Below, in pieces: positions 55,650 to 64,000 of a stretch of DNA of 64,000 nucleotides. The number at the start of each line of letters is the position of its first letter. Within the stretch, counting starts at the first letter, position 1. The stretch comes from Hyaloperonospora brassicae (Eukaryota; Oomycota; Peronosporomycetes; Peronosporales; Peronosporaceae). The translations under genes were made by a program, and so were the position numbers. Below the pieces are notes generated by a model. It was given only the letters and a program-made list of their open reading frames with translations. It did no database searches and was not told the DNA's origin. Location: assembly GCA_947650285.1 (NCBI GenBank), contig CANTFL010001444.1, positions 124,001-188,000 of the forward strand. The letters run 5' to 3'.

Positions 55650-56830
55650 ACATGGCAACAATATCAGCAACCACAACACTTACAACAACATGATCAGCAG
55701 CTTAAGTAGTAGCAACATCACCAATAACAACAATAAAACCTTCATATTTAGCAACAGGAGTTGCATCAAAAGCAATTTTTACAGAAGAACAACAACAGTA
55801 TCAGCTACAGCAACAGAAGTAGCAGCAACAATGACGCTATCAATTAAGCATCAGCGACTAAAGCAACCATAACAATAACATAATATCAACAACATTAGGA
55901 CCGACTGACCGTGTTTACGGCTGCGACCGTTAATAAGACGACGCGATTACGTCCCCATATGCCGCATCTGCGGTTGCAACTAAGTGCTGCACGCGCAACA
56001 CGCCCGTGGCAGAGCCCTTTTTGCGGCTTCCCAAACAGAAAGTGGGTTGGTCACGGCCGTGAACTGGTAAAACAAAAAATAATTAGTACGAGAGGTTTTC
56101 TGTGTGATACATAAACGTGGGTATGCTAGGAAATGGTGCATTTATTTAATTATGATATGAAAATTGCTTCAAAGAATAATAGTATATAAAATGCCCCAGA
56201 TATCCTGAAATATAAATTCCTTATGTGACTGGTAGGACATGAGGCATTGAATTAATTAAGAACTGTAAAATGCTTCGAAGAATAAGAATATATAGTAATG
56301 CCCCAGATATCTTGAAACATAAATGCCCCATGTCCTATCATACTCACGTTTATTTATTACACAGAAAACCTCTCGTCCTAATTATTTTTTGTTTTACCAG
56401 TTCACGGCCGTGACCAACCCACTTTCTGTTTGGGAAGCCGCAAAAAGGGCTCTGCCGCGGGCGTGTTGCGCGTGCAGCACTTAGTTGCAACTGCATATGC
56501 GGCATATGGGGACGTAATCGCGTCGTCTTATTAACGGTCGCGGCCGTAAACACGGTCAGTCGATTTAAATGTTGTTGATATTATTGTTATTGTTATTGTT
56601 GCTTTAGTCGCTGATGTTTAATTGATAGCGTCATTGTTACTGCTACTGCTGTATCTGTAGATGATGGTGTTGTTGTTCTGGGAAAATTGTTTTGCTGCTA
56701 CTCGAGTTTTTGCTGCTGTTGTTGGTGGTGATGCTGCCGTTGATATTGTGGTTGATATTTTGATAGCGTACTACTGTTGCCGCTCATGTTGCTGTTGTAG
56801 GCGCTACATTTGCTATCAATGTTGTCCCTC
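55650..56830. repeat. Large foldback inverted repeat
   Basis: Two arms of about 480-500 bp (about 55650-56135 and 56335-56830) are inverted copies around a spacer of about 200 bp. The outer parts of the arms are CAA/CAG-rich. The inner parts carry a core with TTTACGGC.GCGACCGTTAA, ATTACGTCCCCATATG, GCGGCTTCCCAAACAGAAAG and GGTCACGGCCGTGAAC. The core encodes near-identical 67-codon frames in opposite directions (55911-56114 plus, 56350-56553 minus), as expected from the inversion. The spacer contains a direct repeat with ATGCCCCAGATATC (about 56191 and 56299). A third, diverged copy of the unit was split by Ty3 copy A. It may be a foldback or miniature inverted-repeat element, or an inverted duplication of a larger element. 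No transposase is visible. Confidence 0.8.
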
Positions 56831-57150
56831 TTGTGGAATCGCATTTCCGCGCACACCGGCGTTTATAATCCATCATAAACCGTCGCAGTTACGCAGCAGG
56901 CGACTTCGACCCTCTTTAAGTCCGTTTCGAGATGATGGAATTAGAGTAGCAGCAGGAGCTCTACTCAAAGACGCAGCATCCGGAGCAGCCTCAGATGACG
57001 ATGCAGTCTCGTATGGCAGCGGTTAAGGTATGAGATGTAGGTGTTGCAGTAGATCTTGTCTCGTGCACGACCGACGCAACACGCGCCCGCCGGTGCTCGA
57101 TGAATTAACGGGTGCATGTGCGTGTGTGTTTTTAGCTAGAACGGACGTGT
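56831..57150 (-). repeat. Outer extension of the foldback unit
   Basis: Read in reverse, this stretch continues into sequence resembling 31900-31990 (ATTCATCGAGCACC against ATTCATTGAGCACC, and a CTGCAACACC block). The repeat unit is therefore longer than the inverted arms on this side. A plus frame 56661-57026 (121 codons) crosses from the arm into here. Its Cys-rich first half is simple repeat, and its Arg/Ser/Ala-rich end has no recognised motif. Confidence 0.4.
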
Positions 57151-59803
57151 GTTGAGATGCTTCTACTGAGTTGCGTTTGAGACTAATGACATAATTACTT
57201 TGAATGATGGGTTTGATTAATCTGCAAATTTATTTGCTAGGACCAACTGTGAGGGTCGAAGTACTCTGCATCGTGCTCATACAAATTGCTTTGAGAACCA
57301 TTGATATTGAAGCAGAATTAAAATTGATGTGCTATGCCTAAATTTATTGAAGTGTGACTGCATTATGATTATTGCCATGTAAGGCACTTAATTATACAAT
57401 GAAATAGAGCAATTTTTATTTTCTAATATCTGGAACAGTGTGATTATCTTAATTTTCACCTAAGACAGGTCTTATAAGGGTTAATTGATGCGGTATATAG
57501 AAATGGTAAAATATTTACGAACATATCATTTTTATCAAATTTCTCTTGAAGCTATGATCTTTATAAAGCAGCAAAAGGTCTTGATATATGTGATATTGGC
57601 CACAGTAAGCATTACCTGACCTAACGTCTTGTTTCAATAACACGTCCTACCAGTTAAATTAATGTGCAGAATAAATGAAGGTATATGACTCATATTGTCA
57701 TGAAGGTATTATCATTTATTTGCATAAATTTCAATTTATATCTGATCATCAAGACCGATAAAGTGACACACACTCTAATCGATTCATTTTAATGTAATTG
57801 TAATAGTGATTTGACGAGGCATTGCAATGCGCTTGTAATTTACGCGTGAAGCGCACACAACTGTTGTTGATAAAATGTACAATTAGACTTGCCCTATATT
57901 AATCGCTTTACATACCATACCAAAGTTTACATTGGCGGTTTAATCACCATTATTAACGATTTATTTTACAAGGACAACTTCACGTTTGGTGCAAATACTC
58001 GTCTATCAGCAGCACTAATATACTTGTTTTAGATGGAGATCAAAGAGCTTAAATTTTGACGAAATCTGACTTAATCTAGTGTGTGCTAAATGAAAGTACA
58101 CCACTTTTTACCGTTTAATGCTAAAGCATAAAAATTGTTTAGAGAATAGCATAAGGAACATTTGTGGCGAATTATTATGGTCAATTGTACTTACGCACAA
58201 TATCAAAACCGTTCGCCGACATTTTGGCGGATCAATATATTACAATTGCCCTACAATGATAAAAATGGTTTGAATTGATGATAGATGATTACTAGCACGG
58301 TGCGTGAGTATCGATATAGTCAATCTGCGGTCAATATCGACAAAAAAACGTGGAACTGATGTTTTGTAATCTATATTGATTCTTCGGGTAAAATTGATTT
58401 GTCGACGAAGACAAAATATTCAATGACATTTTTTATAATAATTTAGTTTAGTTCTTTTATACATTTTGCGGATCAAATTATTTTAATGCCTTTAAATATA
58501 CATGGCTTCGTGAAATTAAAGCACATTCATTGGTTTAAATAAAAATGTATGTGCTGATGAAATCACAGGAATATAAAAATTCAAGACTTTGCAAACTGAT
58601 GTCAAACTACGAAACAAACGCTGTCTTTTTACATGGTGTTGTAAGCAATCTAACAATCTTAAGCATTGTGGTCTATTTAAGATAAATGGTTTAGAGTTTA
58701 TAAAAATACTTCAGTTACCGGATAAATAGTTTTCGAAAGAATTGAAGTATTTATGTTTGCCATTTATATATTGTAAAACTTTGACGTTCATATTATGTCA
58801 GCATTTGTTTGTTGACAAAAAAAATTTCATGGATTCGAACAAAAATGGTCCATGATGAATAGTTAAAGTAATGCCTTTATAATTGACGGATCAGAGGATA
58901 TTACGTCATCCAAAGGTAAAACTTTATCTATATGAATGAGGGCAGAATAAAACTCTTGTATTTACCACATTTTGCAAGCACTTTCAGGAAGGTCAAATTA
59001 TTGTATCACTTTTCATCTTAATATATATTCTCTGCTGCGACACTTGATTAATTTCAGACTTAAGTCAATATCCAAAAATATATTTGTTTTTAAAAACTGG
59101 AATTCAAAAATAAATATGAATAACTTAATATCTAAATTACTTTTTCGCAAAGCGTTTATATTAATTAGGTTTATATAAAAGCTTGCTAAAATATGATGAG
59201 CATATCTTAGTAGCAACAGAGCTTATAGACACAGTTATAATTTCGACCCTGCCCGAAGCCATGCTTAAGACTGTGATCCTTAAAACCTCTTCTGTATGGC
59301 TAGCACTAAATATTATGTGAATGTATATCATCAAGGGAATATCCTTAATTAGTATAAATATAAATGTCAACTAAATTTTCGTAATGTAAATGCCACGAAA
59401 TAAGATATAAGTGAGGCTAGGTACGTAATAAATTGGTATGTGCACGTACATTTTTAGAATAGGAAGATGCCAAGGCAAAAAGTAGAAGTGTTATTGTCGT
59501 TACCAACTTGCTAACATGCTTCCATCTCTTCTGCACCTAACATATCCGCCTTGACTCCACTACACCATATCAGGATAGAATTTGCCGTCTAACGAAAGGG
59601 ATCAGCCGACTGCCACGTTTTTGCAGCGACTACTGCTTCTTCAATACTCCTCCTCGGACGACGCGCTTCATCTGGTCCTCCTGCAACATTCGAACAAGGT
59701 TTAACAATTTGCGTATCTCTTCCACTCTTGGCACCGGCAGTGTCTACGTCAACAGAACCTCTCTCATCAACTTCGTCTTGACAATTTCAGGTTTGACGAT
59801 ACC
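57151..59803. other. AT-rich intergenic stretch
   Basis: No gene, RNA or repeat could be supported. The frames are short and low in complexity. Confidence 0.5.
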
Positions 59804-60238
59804 CTATTTAACATAATCACACATGAATTTCATCCGCACATCCACGTGCTTCGCACTCGCAATGCTTCCTATAGACTCTACCATCTTGATTGCTGCTTGA
59901 TTGTTCATTCGCATGCTCATTGGCTCCGTCACGGGAAGTCTTATCTCCTTCAGCAATTCTCGCAATCCCAACAGATCTCGTCCAACGTGGGACGCCGAGG
60001 TGAATTTGGCCTCCATGGTAGAAAAGAATACTCCGGTCTGATTTTCGCAGATACATTGCACGATAAATCCACTCACCGTAAGTACTCCAACGGTTATTGA
60101 CTTGCGGTCGGACTTATTTGCCGCAAAGTATGAGTCACTCCAACATGTCACCGTGATAACATCTTTCTCAAATTCGAGGATCATATTGAGTTTTATGTCT
60201 TTTGTTGTCTTCACGTATCTCGTGACGCGTTTTGCCAC
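59804..60238 (-). pseudogene. Copia RNase H relic
   Basis: The frame is open for 144 codons. It has VTRYVKTTKDIKL, CWSDSYFAANKSDRKSITVGVL (D-A-D-W-A type site altered to SDSYFAAN), TMEAKFTSASHVGRDLLGLREL and MNNQAAIKMVES (expected D-N-Q now N-N-Q), then SAKHVDVRMKF. The Asp changes at catalytic-region positions indicate loss of activity. Confidence 0.8.
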
Positions 60239-60346
60239 CTACCAGTCGCTGAAAGTGGGCTGGTTCGTACGTCTCGAGGCTTTGTGTACCGCGAAGCTAA
60301 TGTGAGGCCTTGAACACCGGTCGATCCATAGAAGGCTACCCCCTAA

Positions 60347-61300
60347 CTACTGAAAGTCTCGAACAGTAGGCTTGCCTTTCTTGCCTCGATTTGCAAACAG
60401 GTACACACATTCTGATACATCGTCGTTGCTGTCGTCACCGATGGGCGCCCTCACGCCGTTTGATTCATCCAGATCATGTTGATTCAGTATCTCATCATTC
60501 GCCGAAGTATGATCGACAGTGTAAGTTTTCGAGTCCTCTAAAGCCATCCTCATGCCTAGGAAGTTGTTAACTTGACCCAAATCCTTAATGGAGAGAACAA
60601 TCGTCGCTTCAAAGACTAATCACACCTTATCCTGACTTGATGCTGTCACCAACAAATGATCAACATATACCTTGACAATTGTCAGCTCGCCTCCGTCGCG
60701 GCTGATATATAGACATGCGTCAGACACGGATCGATAAAGCCCAGCCTCGACAAATTTCGTATTCAGAAATTTGATCTAAAAACGACCCGCCTATCTGAGG
60801 CCGTAAAGCGACTTTTTAAGCTTACTTGTGCGTTTGTCGCTTCCTTGCGCTCCAATTTGCTTCAAAGTCGCATCGGAAACAATCATGCCTTGGGGTATGG
60901 CAAACAAAATCCAAGTGTTCCACTATGCTCGCCTTCAAGTATGCGTTCGGTATGCCACCACATCGCGCTGGTACTCCCCAATGTTGGGTAAGTACCAGTA
61001 TGATCATCACCGTGCTCAATTCCATCAACGCATCAAACGTCAATTCGTAGTCGACACCGAAGACCTGCTCATTCCCGCTTCCCCAAATCCTTGCTTTGAA
61101 ACGATTGATCTCGCCGTTTGCGTCCAACTTGGTTCCAAACATCCATTTAGTGTGTATTACATAGCTTCTCTTTGGCGTCACTCCCACCTTCCACACATCG
61201 TTGTCTTTACAAGATCGCAGCTTCAAATCCATTGCTGCATCCCACTTATCTTTGTAAGCCGCTCCTCATGGACTGGCCGTATTACGGGTCGCTTCGCGAA
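60347..61300 (-). pseudogene. Copia reverse transcriptase relic
   Basis: The N-terminal part (60822-61232) shows KTKWMF-like YVIHTKWMFGTKLDANG, FKARIWGSGNEQVFGVDYELTF and PNAYLKAS. A middle stretch with frame changes follows. The polymerase box at about 60658-60669 reads YVDH instead of YVDD. The C-terminal part (60347-60580) has NNFLGMRMALED and ESNGVRAPIG. Inactive. Confidence 0.8.
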
Positions 61301-61433
61301 TAATATTATCCACATCCTAACCTTCTCCTCTTTCCGTTCTTCATTGCCTTCGCTTGACTTTCTAAAAATCGCCCTCGTCACATGCGCCTCTCGCGTCCAG
61401 CCCCCACCTCTCGAGCGGTTTCTTCTCATCGCA

Positions 61434-62400
61434 TTATGAACAGTCGCTTTCGTCTTCTTTCTGCGTCGAACTGTCGCACGCAGCTTCATCAGCTTCCTTC
61501 AGATGCACTTGCCGTAGTTGATCGTTTTGTTCCTTAGTTAGGGTATCGAAGTTATTTTCATGTTGATTTACGAACACGACCTTGTCCCCTGTAATGTACA
61601 TATGATACCCTTTCACTTCATCGCTCTTTCCTATTATCACGCCTTGCTTTCGACGAGCTCTCAGTGACTTATTCATCGCGTCCTGGCGCACCGTGCACGG
61701 TGACCCATAAGCCACAATATCACTTAAAACAGGTACATTCTTGGTCAACATCTGTAGAGCTGATTGACGACCAGCGTTTCCTTCACTTGGGCTTCGATTT
61801 AGTATAGAGACCGCATACTCGACCGCATCGCTCCAGAAGCTCAGCTGCAGTCCGCACGCAAAGACCATGGTACGCACCATATTTATAATGGTGCGATGCA
61901 TCCTCTAGGCCTTTCCATTGCTGGCTTGGTTTCTTGGCTCTCTAATTTGCTTCGAAGTTCCTGTGGCCTTGCAAAAGAGTTTCAGAGTACGATATTCTTC
62001 TCCGTCGTCCGTTTGCAGCACCTAAATGCGACAATTCAATTGCCTCTCGATAAATGCCATGAAGGTTTAAACTTTTAGGACGCCACGTCTTTGCTCTTCG
62101 CCAGAAAAACTCTGCAGCATTTCGTGCGATTATCCACAAAATTAAAACACAACGATTTACCTATCTGTCGCAAAAATTCATGGGAAGCTTCAGGTCAGAT
62201 CAGATGACTCCTCCGCAAACATCGATCAGCGCATTCTTGCCATTGTCTTTTCTCGACTGCTGGTTTTTGGTTAGCTTACCTTGAGCGCAAGCTAGATAGT
62301 TCGCACGCGTTTCATCGGTCAGCTGTATGCCGGAGGCTGGATCCTTATCCATGCAAAGGATCGTGTTATAATTAATGTGAGATAACCTTCTGTGAAGTGG
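61434..62400 (-). pseudogene. Copia integrase relic
   Basis: The upstream part (62140-62400) has CAQGKLTKNQQSRKDNGKNA and DVCGGVI, the entry to the catalytic core, followed by a region with stops. The open frame 61434-61901 holds the end of the core and C-terminal region: MHRTIINMVRTMVFACGLQ, FWSDAVEYAVSILNRSP, and YGSPCTVRQDAMNKSLRARRKQGVIIGKSDEVKGYHMY. Broken. Confidence 0.8.
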
Positions 62401-62460
62401 ATAAGCGTACCCGTTGCACGTCTTGACCCACTTCGAATTCGCTCTGCGCTAAAGCCGTCA

Positions 62461-62871
62461 TTAGCACGTCTCTGGTAGTTTATCGTTTCCGTGATTACGG
62501 TCCCTCACTATTTGCACGTTGTTCTTCTTGTCCACGTCAAAGATAACCACCCCACTGTCATGGTTGCCGACGACCCTGAGATCTCCCATGCTGGCTATCC
62601 CAAAACATTTAGCCTCCGACCTTCCGTAGAATATAATTTCCCTTTCGAGGTTTTCGGCATATTGCACGTTCAGGAGTCGCACTTTAGTGATATTGCCCAT
62701 CACAGTGGTCGTAATTGTGACGCTTCCTTGCTTCGGTATGCGCAGGGTCCCTCCGTCAGCTGCAATACACTCGCTTTGGCTGTCCTCTGGGTTCTCGAGC
62801 ATGCTCACATTGTTTACCAGGTGACGTCTCGAGCCACTGTCCAGTATCTCACAGCCGTGGTTAGCGATCAA
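62461..62871 (-). pseudogene. Copia protease relic
   Basis: The 136-codon frame begins just after the zinc-knuckle remnant. The catalytic motif CEILDSGSRRHLVNN is present, followed by SVTITTTVMGNITKVRLLNVQYAENLE, the usual Copia protease region. The motif looks intact, but the frame is cut from gag and integrase. No function as it stands. Confidence 0.75.
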
Positions 62872-62879
62872 GTCGCTTA

Positions 62880-63700
62880 ATGCAAGAACAAAGTTTACGT
62901 CGTCGCTCGCTTCTCTTGCGGCCTTGTTTTCCGGGTACGCAGATTTTATGTGCCCAGATATTTACAGCTGTAGCACTTCCAATCGTCCTTACGCCTCTTT
63001 CGCGCCTTTTCGCGCACATGTCGAACATTGTTGACGACCTCCTTTCCAATGTCCTTTCCGCGCAGCTCGATATCCGTCGACTGCGTGAAGTGGGCTAGCT
63101 CCTTCATTTGGTGCAAGTAATCAATTTATGTTAGGTTGGAACGCGCCAGCATTGATAGTCTCATCGCCGGGTCAGCGTAGTGTACGATGTTGTCTTAAAA
63201 TAAGTTGTCTGATCCACCGCATGCCTCACTTACAGTGACCAGATACAAATAGTGTTCTGTCCAGCTGCACTTAAGGCTCTTGGCAGCGGGAAATAAATTC
63301 ATACTTTGCGCTGACGTTATCTTAGTTGCGAATGTACGAAGCAGCCTTTGCATGGCGTGTTACAATGTTGTCTTCGCTTGCCACCACTCTTCGACTTGGC
63401 GATTATAGTACCGCTCAGCCATTCCCGTGCGATTGTGTCAAAGAATGTCTATCTTGACATCCTCGCTCCACGGGAATCCTCTCGCTTGCTCAGCAAGAGA
63501 GACATTCCGTACGAACTTCTTCCCCCAGGATAGAATACCGCTCTCTATCCCCTAGTAAAGTTCTTTTGTAAAAATGACGGATGTTCAGCTTGCGCTGTCT
63601 AGCGTCCGGCACTCTCGCATACGATGGGACAAGCTGCGGTATCGGTGCCTGCCAGTACACTGGAAGTGGCACAAAGGGTTGTAGTAACCCCGGCTGCGGC
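62880..63700 (-). pseudogene. Copia gag relic
   Basis: Blocks in several frames match oomycete Copia gag. They are RQRKLNIRHF at about 63570-63600, a YYNRQVEEWW segment near 63400, KITSAQSMNLFPAAKSLKCSW and TEHYLYLVTVSEACGG near 63220-63320, and DIELRGKDIGKEVV near 63050. A knuckle CYSCKYLG follows near 62960; its His lies in another frame and its last Cys is Tyr. Multiple stops. Confidence 0.7.
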
Positions 63701-63813
63701 GCTTGTGCCCTCTCAATATTCCTTGCCGCCCTTGCATATCCCGGTCAAATCATCCCGAAGTACGTACCTGGCGACATATGTGGATACCGAGCCCACGGCG
63801 GTGTCACGCCGAG

Positions 63814-64000
63814 TGTAACGGGGCACACCCTTGCGTGAACTTAGCGCAAGGGTATCGGTGCCCCGACAGACGTACACAAGGCGAGCGAGGAAGCGTAGGT
63901 AGGGTAAAAGCAGAACTGTTATATTAATATAATTAAGTCTTTTGACCACTGTCTCTCTGTTTGACTTAGCTTAATTATGCTAAGATAACTGAGTGTATGG
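63814..64000 (-). repeat. LTR of the A/B Ty3 family, cut by the window end
   Basis: TGTAACGGGGCACACCCTTGCGTG and what follows (written here as ends TGTAACGGGGCA and the CCCTTGCG hairpin) match the reverse complement of the end of the family LTRs and the solo LTR at 40668. Only 187 bases are visible. For a minus-strand element this is the 3' LTR or a solo LTR. It is inserted just upstream of the Copia gag relic. Confidence 0.9.

Larger units (their letters stand above)
59804..63700 (-). mobile_element. Decayed Ty1/Copia element
   Basis: On the minus strand the order is gag, protease, integrase, RT, RNase H, which is the Copia order. All parts have stops or frame changes. No LTR of this element was recognised at either end. 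On its upstream side it is cut close to the start of gag by an LTR of the A/B Ty3 family at 63814. Parts are listed separately. Confidence 0.85.

Overview
The window looks like nuclear DNA of an oomycete, most likely a downy mildew or Phytophthora relative. The evidence is one secreted RXLR-EER-type effector gene with a WY-like C-terminal region, plus Ty3/Gypsy and Ty1/Copia retroelements with typical oomycete-style proteins, lying in long AT-rich stretches. There is no sign of bacterial gene organisation. Almost everything recognisable is a mobile element or its remains. The effector is the only convincing host gene.

Layout. 1-15.9 kb is AT-rich and nearly gene-free, with a decayed Copia element (about 2.4-3.8 kb, minus) and two fragments of a Gypsy leader sequence (1-175 and 8.23-9.02 kb, minus). 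15.9-24.2 kb is a decayed Ty3/Gypsy element between two similar LTRs; a second copy of its own GATC-rich leader interrupts its reverse transcriptase. 24.2-31.7 kb is AT-rich with a few unexplained open-frame islands. 32.06-40.04 kb is an older, broken copy (A) of a chromodomain Ty3 family, inserted in a CAA/CAG-rich repeat. 40.67-41.06 kb is a solo LTR of that family in reverse. 42.64-50.62 kb is a young, apparently intact copy (B). 51.2-53.0 kb holds a decayed reading frame of unknown type followed by the effector gene, both minus. 53.58-54.97 kb is a dead pogo/Tigger-like transposase. 55.65-56.83 kb is a large foldback inverted repeat, related to the repeat that copy A split. 59.8-63.7 kb is a second decayed Copia element, and the window ends inside another LTR of the A/B family (63.81 kb onward, minus).

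How copy B works. The LTRs carry transcription and priming signals. Gag, with a CCHC knuckle, is followed by a protease in the -1 frame behind a slippery A AAA AAT heptamer and a stem-loop, and then by a long RT-RNase H-integrase-chromodomain frame. On the opposite strand, between pol and the 3' LTR and overlapping the chromodomain end of pol, lies a 534-codon antisense frame with a predicted coiled-coil C-terminus. It is largely conserved in copy A.

Most unusual signal. The whole A/B family (LTRs, gag, protease, pol and antisense frame) is saturated with short perfect hairpins, with stems of 6-11 bp and loops mostly of 3-10 nt, every few tens of bases. I did not notice the same density in neighbouring sequence. 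I consider this, together with the antisense gene, the best candidate for something undescribed.
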